DNA of 64,000 bases, taken from assembly GCF_039862785.1 (NCBI RefSeq), contig NZ_CP156795.1, forward strand, positions 806,001-870,000, in the 5' to 3' direction. The notes beneath the pieces are model-generated. The model saw only the letters and a program-made list of their open reading frames with translations, made no database searches and was not told the origin of the DNA. Positions 26,971 to 34,697 of this stretch are shown here, one piece after another (within the stretch, counting starts at the first letter, position 1; the number at the start of each line of letters is the position of its first letter). This stretch comes from Acinetobacter sp. ANC 7912. Its GTDB lineage: Bacteria; Pseudomonadota; Gammaproteobacteria; Pseudomonadales; Moraxellaceae. Made by a program: the position numbers and the translations under genes.

Positions 26971-27000
26971 AAAAGACCAGTTTTATGACTGGTTTTTTTA
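26971..27000 (+). terminator. Terminator after sbmA
   Basis: ACCAGT/ACTGGT with a TTTATG loop is followed by a run of seven T; the stem is extended by A-T pairs. Confidence 0.85.
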
Positions 27001-27134
27001 TGTCTACTTCGAATTAAACTAAGTATCCGATGAACGGTTGATATTAAGTGAAAAAATGTGAAAAACATCCCAATTTTGGGATATTCAGTGAATTTTCGCA
27101 TGACTAGAATCATAAAGACCAAGTTTGTTTGGTG

Positions 27135-27321
27135 CTTAATTTTCAGTCCCTCTGCCGTATAAAAATAATAACTGTACGTGAGTGAAAATTAAGGAGTTTG
27201 AAGCGCATTTAACTGTATGCTGGTGATGGAGAGTGCTTTGCTGTCCACCTTTAAGAGCTCGTGTTTCAGCATGACAGTTCCGCAGACCAAAGAAGTTAAC
27301 ATTTCTTCTTTGGTCTTTTTT
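27135..27321 (+). ncRNA. Candidate structured small RNA with its own terminator
   Basis: Three strong stems lie in a row without an open frame. Stem 1 is CTTAATTTTCA (27135-27145) with TGAAAATTAAG (27183-27193), a perfect 11 bp. Stem 2 is AACTGTATGCTG (27211-27222) with CAGCATGACAGTT (27267-27279), 12 pairs with one bulged base. Stem 3 is GACCAAAGAAG (27285-27295) with CTTCTTTGGTC (27305-27315), followed by TTTTTT, a textbook terminator. The preceding gene already has its own terminator, so this is probably an independent transcript of about 190-210 nt. A TAGAAT at 27105-27110 could be its -10 box, without a clear -35. I do not recognise 6S, 4.5S, tmRNA or RNase P RNA. Confidence 0.65.
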
Positions 27322-27526
27322 CATGTCTGATTTTAACCTTCAAGCCTCATCTATCCAGATAAAAATTAAGCAGAATAGATCAATCATTGATCATTGTTCT
27401 GTGCTCTGGTTGTCATTTGAATGATTTTCTATGAGTTAAATAATTTTTATTAATCAAAGTTTTGTATTTGTTGTTTCCCCATTTTTGCTTTATGTTATGG
27501 GCATGCTTTGGGTTGAGATAACGGAA

Positions 27527-28591
27527 GTGAAACTGAAAGTATTTGCTCTCACAATAATAACAATGGGTTTGGCCGCGTGTAATGGAATACAGCATGGAAA
27601 AAAAACGATCATGCATCCTTATCATAGTCCGCAGGAACTGATTGCCAAACGACAGTTAAACAATACGGATGGCAGTGCCAAAGACTATGTTTATCTCTGG
27701 GATAAAAACCAGCAGAATAATGCCACACAGGCCATGTATCCGCGTTCGATCTTGACCCAGTACTGTCATGAACAGGGCGGTAAATTTTCCCTGCTATATA
27801 AAAGTCAGCTAAATCTGGTTCGAGATGCTGCCCAGCGCAAACGTTTAAGCAGCAACCGTGGGGTTATGCAGGGGATTGGGGCGTATAAATGTAATATGGA
27901 TGATCTGACCGATAGCTGGATTGCTTCGATTGAGCCACTTTCCGAACGGCAGATGAATAATAGCAGTTCTAGCCGTAGTGTCAGGTTACTGACGCGTTTG
28001 ATGAGTGCAAATGAGGCGAAGAATTTTTACCGTCCTTCCAAAGCAGCTATCGCTGAAGAAAAAGCCAAACTGAGCGCAGCTCCAGCCAAAGCAGCGGCAA
28101 CCGCTAAAGCTGCAAATGCTAAAGTACCAGATGCCAAAGAACTGGCGCGTAAGGAACAGGAAAAGAAAGACAAAGAACTCGAGCGTAAGGAACTGGAACG
28201 CAAAGAGCTGGAAAAAAAAGAAGCCGAGAAAAAGGAAAAAGAACTCAAAGCAGCTGTAAAAGAAACATCACGCAGTCCGGTGGCAGAGACTCCACAGCAA
28301 CAACAGTTAAAACTCTATGCGGCCGCACGACGTGACATTCAAAGTGGCAGAAACATGCTGAATGCCTGTAACAATGCCCAGCGTGCCTATAACTATGGCA
28401 AGCTGCAAGGTGCAGAAGGCACCCGCATTTATACTGAATCAGGGATGTTGGTGGCAAAATGCCTGACCAGTGTGCCGGTATATAGTAGCCGTTTTCCAAA
28501 TGCCAGAGGGCAGGCAAAGCGGATACTGAATGGCTTGGCTAGCCAATATAACCATGCTGGGGCGAAGAACATGCTGAGACAGCTCAAGTAA
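27527..28591 (+). CDS. Lipoprotein of unknown function with charged coiled-coil middle
   Basis: From the GTG at 27527 the product has 354 residues. It begins with a lipoprotein signal peptide (KLKVFALTIITMGLAAC, lipobox LAAC), so Cys would be acylated. Residues about 185-245 are an Ala/Lys/Glu-rich segment with repeats of KELERKELERKE type, likely a long helix or coiled coil. The N- and C-terminal parts carry Cys residues (QYCHEQGG, YKCNMD, NACNNAQRAY, AKCLTS). No family is recognised. The ATGs at 27497 or 27503 are alternatives, but would put extra residues before the signal. A terminator follows. Confidence 0.75.
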   Translation: MKLKVFALTIITMGLAACNGIQHGKKTIMHPYHSPQELIAKRQLNNTDGSAKDYVYLWDKNQQNNATQAMYPRSILTQYCHEQGGKFSLLYKSQLNLVRDAAQRKRLSSNRGVMQGIGAYKCNMDDLTDSWIASIEPLSERQMNNSSSSRSVRLLTRLMSANEAKNFYRPSKAAIAEEKAKLSAAPAKAAATAKAANAKVPDAKELARKEQEKKDKELERKELERKELEKKEAEKKEKELKAAVKETSRSPVAETPQQQQLKLYAAARRDIQSGRNMLNACNNAQRAYNYGKLQGAEGTRIYTESGMLVAKCLTSVPVYSSRFPNARGQAKRILNGLASQYNHAGAKNMLRQLK

Positions 28592-28608
28592 ATATTCCGG
28601 TTCAATTG

Positions 28609-28641
28609 AAAATGCCATGTTTCCGGACGTGGCATTTTTTA
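28609..28641 (+). terminator. Terminator after the lipoprotein gene
   Basis: AAAATGCCA and TGGCATTTT pair across a 12-base loop, followed by further T. It lies between two convergent genes. Confidence 0.85.
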
Positions 28642-28667
28642 TTCTTAAGGCTGAATTCAGCAAATAC

Positions 28668-29246
28668 TTATAGTGTGATGGTTGCCCCTAGCACTTTCAC
28701 AAACTGAGCCAACCAGGCTGGATGTGCAGGCCACGCTGGCGCAGTCACCAGATTTCCATCGGTTACTGCTTCAGTCACGGCGATATCGGCATACTGTCCA
28801 CCCGCCAGTTTCACTTCAGCCGCACAGGCCGGGTAGGCAGAACAGGTACGGCCTTTGAGTACATTCGCAGCAGCAAGCAGCTGGGCACCATGACACACGG
28901 CTGCAATCGGTTTTTGGGCACTGTCAAATTCACGTACGATTTCAATTACGCGTTCATTCATACGCAGGTATTCCGGTGCACGGCCACCAGGAATCACCAG
29001 TCCGATATATTCAGACGTGTTCACCGCACTAAAGTCATAGTTGATGGCAAAGTTATGGCCGCGTTTTTCGCTATAGGTCTGGTCGCCTTCAAAGTCGTGA
29101 ATGGCAGTGGCTACCGTGTCACCGGCTTTTTTGTCCGGGCAGACGGCATGTACGGTATAGCCGAGGCCAGTTAAAAACTGGAATGGCACCATGGTTTCAT
29201 AGTCTTCGGCATAGTCACCGACCAGCATCAGCAGTTGTTTAGCCAT
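28668..29246 (-). CDS. DJ-1/PfpI family protein (class I glutamine amidotransferase-like)
   Basis: This 192-residue protein has the DJ-1/PfpI nucleophile elbow AVCHGAQLL (Cys about residue 117) and the conserved Glu in DYAEDYE near residue 16. The [11 protein letters not shown] segment is also typical of the PfpI/YhbO branch. Members act as glyoxalase III-type or deglycase enzymes or stress chaperones; I cannot choose among these from sequence. It is a single gene convergent with the lipoprotein. Confidence 0.88.
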   Translation of the reverse strand: MAKQLLMLVGDYAEDYETMVPFQFLTGLGYTVHAVCPDKKAGDTVATAIHDFEGDQTYSEKRGHNFAINYDFSAVNTSEYIGLVIPGGRAPEYLRMNERVIEIVREFDSAQKPIAAVCHGAQLLAAANVLKGRTCSAYPACAAEVKLAGGQYADIAVTEAVTDGNLVTAPAWPAHPAWLAQFVKVLGATITL

Positions 29247-29476
29247 GTTGTTACCCTCTCATTCATTATGATTTATATAGGAAATTTACTTTCATTCACC
29301 ATAGCATAGGCCGGTTTTGGATTTAATATGTTTATTGTTCACTTTAGTCGTAGCTGGACAAGCTCAGTTTTATTCACTTTAAACAGCTTAAAAATCAGGT
29401 GGATTTTGCAATGCAATAACAGATGAACTGTCATGTTTTATGGTACAACAGGCAGACTGTTGATTGGAGTTTGCTT

Positions 29477-29998
29477 ATGTCTCGCTGTGTTTCCCCTGTA
29501 CGCCATAGATTTTTTAAAATCATTCGTTCTGCACTGATGGCAACGGCCTTGTTTGGAACGGTGCAACTGGCAAATGCAGGCTCAACGGTTGATCAACTCA
29601 GTGATTGTTTAGAAAAATCAACCACTGCTGCCGATAAAACTACAGTGATGCAATGGACTTTTGTGGCTTTGGCGGCACATCCAGACCTAAAAGCGTTTAG
29701 CAATGTGTCTGCACAGCACAAGGAAAGTCTGAATAAGAATCTGGCAGCGGTATTGCAGCGAATATTGGTGGAGCAATGTTCGGCACAGACTAAAGCTGTA
29801 ATTCAGGCGGAAGGTTTGGAAGCAGTGGGGAATAGTTTTCAGGCACTCGGACGTAGTACGGGTGAGGAAATTTTGAAAAATCCGGAAGTGAATAATCAAC
29901 TGAAGGGTGTGTTGCGTTATGTGGATATGAGTAAGTTAATTACCACTTTCTTGACACCGGATATTTGGAATAAGTTGGGTGTGGTAAGAGGGAAATAA
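29477..29998 (+). CDS. Exported protein of unknown function
   Basis: From the ATG at 29477 (TTGGAG seven bases upstream) the product has 173 residues. It has a signal peptide ending near VQLANAGS. The mature protein is mostly helical and has two Cys residues (SDCLEK and EQCSAQ) that could pair in the periplasm. Late sequence reads GVLRYVDMSKLITTFL. I recognise no named family, though proteins like this are common in Acinetobacter genomes. Confidence 0.75.
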   Translation: MSRCVSPVRHRFFKIIRSALMATALFGTVQLANAGSTVDQLSDCLEKSTTAADKTTVMQWTFVALAAHPDLKAFSNVSAQHKESLNKNLAAVLQRILVEQCSAQTKAVIQAEGLEAVGNSFQALGRSTGEEILKNPEVNNQLKGVLRYVDMSKLITTFLTPDIWNKLGVVRGK

Positions 29999-30010
29999 GG
30001 TTTTCAAGCC

Positions 30011-30232
30011 CTATTTGAAAATGGCAACGATGATTCTAACCAGCCAGTAAATGGGATAGAAAATAAATTCGATTCCATCCACCAAGCCTAGACCTCGCTG
30101 TTTTCTGCGGGGTTCGGGTTGCATTTCGGATAGCCATTTACGGCTTTTGGGAATCAACATCAAAATGATGATGACTAGCGCAAATAAGCCAATGGCGATC
30201 TGGATAACGAAGAGCAAAAGGTCAGGTGTCAT
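30011..30232 (-). CDS. Small membrane protein of unknown function
   Basis: This 73-residue protein has one strong N-terminal membrane helix (LLFVIQIAIGLFALVIIILM, about residues 6-25), a basic linker PRRKQRG, and a second hydrophobic stretch at the C terminus (IFYPIYWLVRIIVAIF). It converges with the exported protein gene with a 12-base gap. The layout suggests a real gene, but there is no family assignment. Confidence 0.6.
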   Translation of the reverse strand: MTPDLLLFVIQIAIGLFALVIIILMLIPKSRKWLSEMQPEPRRKQRGLGLVDGIEFIFYPIYWLVRIIVAIFK

Positions 30233-30277
30233 TTTTGTTTTTCCTTGATGTTTTTGATTTTATAGCATAAAAGATAA

Positions 30278-30367
30278 TCCTCTCCCTAACCCTATCTTTT
30301 AAAAAAGGAGAGGGAATCCCGCGTCTCAAATTGATTACGTGATAAAGTCTCCCTTTTTAAAGGGAGA
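30278..30367. repeat. Intergenic inverted-repeat unit (copy 1)
   Basis: It contains CCTCTCC/GGAGAGG arms (30279-30285 and 30307-30313) and TCTCCCTTT/AAAGGGAGA (30348-30367), flanked by CCCT..AGGG wording similar to copy 2 at 31060. It lies between the small membrane protein and the next gene, and likely is a REP-like repeat family of this genome. Confidence 0.6.
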
Positions 30368-30383
30368 TTTAGAGGGATTAAAA

Positions 30384-30989
30384 TCACAGTAAATTAGGAT
30401 AAAACTTCTCAAACTCCAAATTCACTGCTTCACCTCGCAGCAAATAACCTTTCGGCTGAATATAACTATAGATTTCCCGTGCAGGCTGTTCGTGCCAGCC
30501 AATATTAAAAGCACAAAGTTTTGGGAAAAATTGTAGATGGCTATAGTTCAGATTGTTATGAATCCAATAAGCAAGCTGTTGCCAGTTGGATTGGTCTTTT
30601 TCATACAGTTCTAGAAATGAAGGAATGACTATACACGCCGTTGCGCCGTAGCCTTTTTCGTCAGGATAGTCCCAAATATGGCTAGCAAAGTTTTTCTCAT
30701 TACTGGCGCAGTTATGTCCTTTTTCATTGCCGAGTTGGTTCACGCTTGGCGAACGATAAGCAGATCGAATGGCGATACGACCAAATTTGTCTTGTAGCGG
30801 TTCAAGTCGCTGTTGGCAGAGTTCCGTGCCTGTGCGAATGGCAATGTCAGGATGGTCTGGAAAATTAGGAATGCCGTACCAATTGGCGATTTCGCTATAG
30901 AGGAAGTCACGCATAAAGAAGGACTTTGAAAGTCGGATACGTCCTAAATCTTCAAGTTTATTAATAGAGGATACTTTTTTGATGGTCAT
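30384..30989 (-). CDS. Peptidase M15-like protein (D,D-peptidase/hedgehog fold), tentative
   Basis: From the ATG at 30989 the product has 201 residues and no signal peptide. The layout SKSFFMRDFLYSEIANWYG, AIRSAYRSPSVNQ and NFASHIWDYPD resembles M15 metallopeptidases such as phage endolysins, where a His and Asp bind zinc, but the zinc set is not obvious here. A longer reading to 31058 lacks support. It is flanked on both sides by similar intergenic inverted repeats, which is unusual. Confidence 0.5.
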   Translation of the reverse strand: MTIKKVSSINKLEDLGRIRLSKSFFMRDFLYSEIANWYGIPNFPDHPDIAIRTGTELCQQRLEPLQDKFGRIAIRSAYRSPSVNQLGNEKGHNCASNEKNFASHIWDYPDEKGYGATACIVIPSFLELYEKDQSNWQQLAYWIHNNLNYSHLQFFPKLCAFNIGWHEQPAREIYSYIQPKGYLLRGEAVNLEFEKFYPNLL

Positions 30990-31059
30990 GTTGTTTTTGA
31001 TAGGAAGTGTCTGGGTTGATTGTATGTTTAAATTGATGAAATTTAAATAATAATCCACT

Positions 31060-31135
31060 CCCTATCCCTCTCCTTTAATAAAGGAGAGGGAATATCCATT
31101 ACTAAATTTATGAAGAAATTTGATAGAGGGATGAA
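31060..31135. repeat. Intergenic inverted-repeat unit (copy 2)
   Basis: The arms CCCTCTCCTTT (31066-31076) and AAAGGAGAGGG (31080-31090) form a perfect 11-bp inverted repeat with a 3-base loop, followed by GATAGAGGGATGAAAG wording that recalls the end of copy 1. The two copies bracket the M15-like gene. Confidence 0.6.
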
Positions 31136-31194
31136 AGCTCCTTCTTCCAGAGAGAGGCGAAGATGTGATAAAAAAACGTATAAATCCTTGAAAG

Positions 31195-32058
31195 TTAGTT
31201 TGCTATTTGTGGAATCGGCTGATTTTTTGTTTCTTCAATTATATAGACCATTGGATAGGCTATGAATTCGGCACCTAAAGTATCTCTTACATTGGCAATG
31301 CATAGATTTTTTGGATTTTTAATATATTTGAAATTAATATTGAATGGACTATTTACACCCCATTTTTTACCAGAGATTTTTTCACAGCTAGCTTGTAGCT
31401 CTGAATCTTGTTGTGAAAAATCCAGAACATCACTTAGATCTGTAAACATGAGTTCAAAAATACGGTCAAATGCATAACTAGCTACTTCATCAAATCGTTT
31501 TTCATCAATTTCAGTGATCACAGAAAAGTGTTCACTTCTATAACGATACATTCGTGTCTTTTTATTAATATCCATCGCAATCGTAAAATCTAAATAAAAC
31601 TTATTTTTATCAGATGAAACGAAAACATAGGGTATTAATTTAATATCTGTTTTCTCATCTATGCTAAAAACAAAAGAAGGGCTAGAAGTTATCAGTTTCT
31701 TTTTTAGTTTTTCAGTGACAAGTTGATCAAATTTTTTTTGCTGTAAGAAAAGTGATCGATTTGCAGTTTTTGCATTACTTACATTATTGTTAGCAATACT
31801 TAGTCCGATAATCTCTGCAAAAAGTGGTCCAGGTGTTGGCATTGCGCCACCAATTGTTGGAGGAAGTCCAATGAGCACTTGAGCATTCGGTAATGATTTA
31901 TCACGCATCGCACCATATCGAAATTTAGATATAGATTCACTAGAAACACTAATTGTCATTTCATTATTAATAAGTGGAATTTTAGTTAAAGGACTCATTG
32001 CATGAGTTAAACAAAAACTGCTAAAAATTGATATAGTAATAAGAAATTTTTTAAGCAT
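31195..32058 (-). CDS. Exported protein of unknown function, AT-rich
   Basis: This 287-residue product has a signal peptide (FLITISIFSSFCLTHA). The mature part has a Gly/Pro-rich loop (PPTIGGAMPTPGP, about residues 66-78) and many Lys, Asn and Ile codons ending in A or T, more AT-rich than neighbouring core genes. That suggests recent gain. The GGGATC just before the ATG on its strand serves as a ribosome site. Not recognised. The ISAba125-type element inserted 59 bp upstream of its start, within its probable promoter region. Confidence 0.65.
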   Translation of the reverse strand: MLKKFLITISIFSSFCLTHAMSPLTKIPLINNEMTISVSSESISKFRYGAMRDKSLPNAQVLIGLPPTIGGAMPTPGPLFAEIIGLSIANNNVSNAKTANRSLFLQQKKFDQLVTEKLKKKLITSSPSFVFSIDEKTDIKLIPYVFVSSDKNKFYLDFTIAMDINKKTRMYRYRSEHFSVITEIDEKRFDEVASYAFDRIFELMFTDLSDVLDFSQQDSELQASCEKISGKKWGVNSPFNINFKYIKNPKNLCIANVRDTLGAEFIAYPMVYIIEETKNQPIPQIAN

Positions 32059-32114
32059 TTGATCCCTCGAGAACAGTTTTTAATGCATATTGCAAAATTG
32101 TACTAAGAGTATAT

Positions 32115-33207
32115 TAGGGCAGAGTAAAACTTGAAGTGCGACATAAACCACCTAATTAATTTAAAGGGTTTATGGAGTATATAAAATTGTCATACCATCA
32201 TCTTAACTTTGAAGATCGTACTGCATTAATGCTTGAGTCAAGAAAAGAAGGCTTTTCACCCAGAAAATTTGCTGAACTTATTAAAAGACATCCTAGTACG
32301 ATCTATCGTGAACTTAAAAGAAATAGCATCAATGACGTTTATCAAGCTCGATATGCTTCTGATAACACCTTCGCTAGACGTAGACGTGGTCACAGAAAAC
32401 TCAAAATCGACTCAATCCTCTGGAGATTTATTGTTGAAGCGATCCGTTGTTTATGGTCTCCTCAGCAAATATCGAAGCGTTTAAAGACATTTTCTGATTT
32501 GGATCAAACAATGAATGTAAGCCATACAACGATTTACTCAACTATACGAGCATTACCAAAGGGTGAGTTGAAAAAAGACTTATTATCCTGTCTGCGTCAT
32601 GAAAATAAAAAGCGAAAAGCTAACGGTGAACCTAAAAAAGATTCTATATTACAGGATATTAAAACTATTCATGAGCGCCCAGCTGAAGTTCAAGAAAGAA
32701 AAATACCGGGTCATTGGGAGGCCGATTTAATTAAAGGTAAAGACAATAAAAGTTCGATAGCAACACTTATTGAACGAAATACACGGCTCTGTATCTTGGC
32801 AACATTACCTGATGCAAAGGCAGAATCAGTGCGCAAGGCTTTAACTGAAGCTCTGAAATATTTACCTGCAGAACTGCGTAAAACGTTGACCTATGACCGT
32901 GGACGTGAGATGTCAGAACATAAAATACTCGAAGAAGATTTAGGCATAGATGTATATTTCTGTGACCCACATTCACCATGGCAAAAAGGCACATGCGAAA
33001 ATATGAATGGTTTAATTAGGCAATATTTACCTAAAGGGATTGATTTAAATCAGGCAGATCAGCATTATTTAAATCAAGTTGCCATGTCACTGAATACTCG
33101 TCCTAGAAAAGCGTTAGATTGGCTTACACCATTAGAGAAGTTTGCTCAGCTTGTTGATTATCATAAGGCTTTTGAAACTGTCGCACCTCATGTTTGAATT
33201 CGCCTAG
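32115..33207 (+). mobile_element. ISAba125-type IS30-family element with 3-bp target duplication
   Basis: The element proper is 32118-33204, exactly 1087 bp, the published length of ISAba125. Its 26-bp imperfect inverted repeats match at 20 positions (left GGCAGAGTAAAACTTGAAGT). Both flanks read TAG, a 3-bp duplication. Near the right end TTGAAT (33194-33199) is the outward -35 known from the blaNDM promoter. A TCTATT at 17 bases beyond it might act as -10, but it points into an oppositely oriented transposase. Confidence 0.93.
32172..33197 (+). CDS. IS30-family transposase of the ISAba125 type
   Basis: This 341-residue DDE transposase has the helix-turn-helix in SPRKFAELIKRHPSTIYREL (about residues 29-48). 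The core residues are in GHWEADLIKGKD (first Asp), LTYDRGREMSEH (second Asp) and KGTCENMNGLIRQYLPKG (Glu). Its frame is intact, so the element may be active. Similar final motifs appear in the transposase at 9046, but the rest is diverged. Confidence 0.93.
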   Translation: MEYIKLSYHHLNFEDRTALMLESRKEGFSPRKFAELIKRHPSTIYRELKRNSINDVYQARYASDNTFARRRRGHRKLKIDSILWRFIVEAIRCLWSPQQISKRLKTFSDLDQTMNVSHTTIYSTIRALPKGELKKDLLSCLRHENKKRKANGEPKKDSILQDIKTIHERPAEVQERKIPGHWEADLIKGKDNKSSIATLIERNTRLCILATLPDAKAESVRKALTEALKYLPAELRKTLTYDRGREMSEHKILEEDLGIDVYFCDPHSPWQKGTCENMNGLIRQYLPKGIDLNQADQHYLNQVAMSLNTRPRKALDWLTPLEKFAQLVDYHKAFETVAPHV

Positions 33208-33254
33208 ATATGTATTTCTATTTATTATGTATAAAACTAACTGAATAAAAAACC

Positions 33255-34669
33255 CACTCTAGAGCTAATGCCAGTCAGTTAAGAGATTGACTGGCATTTT
33301 TTTGGGTATTTCTGTGGTTTCCCTTTCACAACTCGTGGGTAGTTTCTACTTCTTTTTTTCGGTAAAACATACCTTTTAGATTTTTCCATTAAACTTTCTA
33401 GATGTTTAGGCAAATTGCCTGCGGAAGCCAAAGAATCAAACTTCAATAGGTTAAGGATAGCAATAGAGGTAATATGAAAGCTCATTCTCAAAGGACTGAC
33501 TTTTGCACGTTGAGCCATATATTTCATTTGTCTTCTTAGAATATTATAGGCAATAAAGACTCCCCATAACTCTTGATAAATCAAGGTAGGTTGTTTACTC
33601 CTTAAATGCTTCCCTTCCTGTAAGTTACTCTTGATTTCTCGGTAACACATTTCTATTTCCCAACGCTGGGCATAGAGTTTTGCTAAAGCTAATAATGGAT
33701 ATCTCTTTGAATCTATTAGTGAAGTGATATAACGTCTAATCTTACCTGCCTGCTCAACCTCAATGAGACGTGCTTCCCAATAATCTCCTAAGGCTGGATT
33801 AAGTTTTTTAGCTCTTGTTGATATCGGCATTCTAATATGAAAGTCATGTTGCGAATTACGCTCCACAATCTCATACCGTAAATTATCTTTTGCACGCATA
33901 AGCCAATGACTTTCTTCTGCACGTTTTTGCCACCCGATGAGAAAATCTGCAGAGAAATAGGCTCGATCAAATAGGGTAATACTGTGTGAACAAGGAGATA
34001 ATTGGCTTGCCAGTGTGAGTTCACCTTGATCCATACTGCCTATTTGAGCATCTATAATTTCATGGGTCGCGGTATTTACTAAGCAGGTTGCTCTCACTTG
34101 TGGATAAGGAGCATCAGCAGTTTTTCCTTTAGATGAACCAAAGTGTGCAAAATTCTCATCTGTATAAGGCATAGACCAAACAACACCATCAACAGCGCAC
34201 ACACTCAGACCGTGAAAGTTTGAGTATTGCTGCTGAGATTCTTCAAACCAGGCTTGGCTAAGTAAAGAAAATAGCGCATTTAAAGGTTCTGATCCTAAAC
34301 GTTGTCGTGCTTGTACTACTGCGCTAGGAACACAATATTCTGTTGTACCAAATACAAGTTTTAGTTGTTCTACGACATATCCGATAGGTTGATTTCGAAA
34401 TAAAGCGAGTCCAATGACAAGCCATACCACATGTTCAGCGGGTAACTTCCTTCTTCTAATTGATGCCTTACCTGTTTGATTCAGACTTTCCTCAATCCAG
34501 TTGAAATCAATAAATTCACTAAAATGGCTAAGTGAAGGTAAAGAATGTTGAAGGGTGCAATCTAAATTTTCAGATAAAGTCATAAAAAAAAATGAGCGTA
34601 TTTACATACACTCATTTTTACTACATTTTACTAATATTTGCTTAACTGACTGGCATTACACTCTAGAGC
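33255..34669 (-). mobile_element. IS4-family element with 11-bp target duplication, in the gatB terminator
   Basis: The element proper is 33266-34658, 1393 bp. Inverted repeats TAATGCCAGTCAGTTAAG and its complement match over 18 bp. Both flanks read CACTCTAGAGC, an 11-bp duplication as usual in the IS4 family (10-13 bp). Removing the element rebuilds AAAAAACCCACTCTAGAGCGGGTTTTTT in two overlapping parts, a rho-independent terminator stem for the gat operon. The insertion therefore sits in the loop of that terminator. Confidence 0.94.
33279..34583 (-). CDS. IS4-family transposase
   Basis: This 434-residue DDE transposase has the first Asp in SVCAVDGVVWSMP, the second in ITLFDRAYFSADFL, and the YREK-type segment LYAQRWEIEMCYREIKSNLQ split here as YAQRWEIEMCYREIKSN. 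It is a different IS4 subgroup from the transposase at 22535, with a different length of target duplication. The frame is intact. Confidence 0.93.
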   Translation of the reverse strand: MTLSENLDCTLQHSLPSLSHFSEFIDFNWIEESLNQTGKASIRRRKLPAEHVVWLVIGLALFRNQPIGYVVEQLKLVFGTTEYCVPSAVVQARQRLGSEPLNALFSLLSQAWFEESQQQYSNFHGLSVCAVDGVVWSMPYTDENFAHFGSSKGKTADAPYPQVRATCLVNTATHEIIDAQIGSMDQGELTLASQLSPCSHSITLFDRAYFSADFLIGWQKRAEESHWLMRAKDNLRYEIVERNSQHDFHIRMPISTRAKKLNPALGDYWEARLIEVEQAGKIRRYITSLIDSKRYPLLALAKLYAQRWEIEMCYREIKSNLQEGKHLRSKQPTLIYQELWGVFIAYNILRRQMKYMAQRAKVSPLRMSFHITSIAILNLLKFDSLASAGNLPKHLESLMEKSKRYVLPKKRSRNYPRVVKGKPQKYPKKCQSIS

Positions 34670-34697
34670 GGGTTTTTTATTCCAAAGCTAATTAGTA

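Noticed and set aside
27135..27321. 6S RNA identity for the structured RNA
   Set aside because: The distal ends can be partly paired (TCTGC with GCAGA), but the strong independent stems and terminator do not match the single long rod of 6S RNA. I keep it as unidentified.
28027..28248. Minus-strand Ser/Phe-rich frame
   Set aside because: It is the mirror of the Lys/Glu repeat of the lipoprotein, where complementary codons avoid stops.
32115..34669. A composite transposon formed by ISAba125 and the adjacent IS4 element
   Set aside because: The two elements belong to different families with different ends and each has its own target duplication, so they arrived separately.
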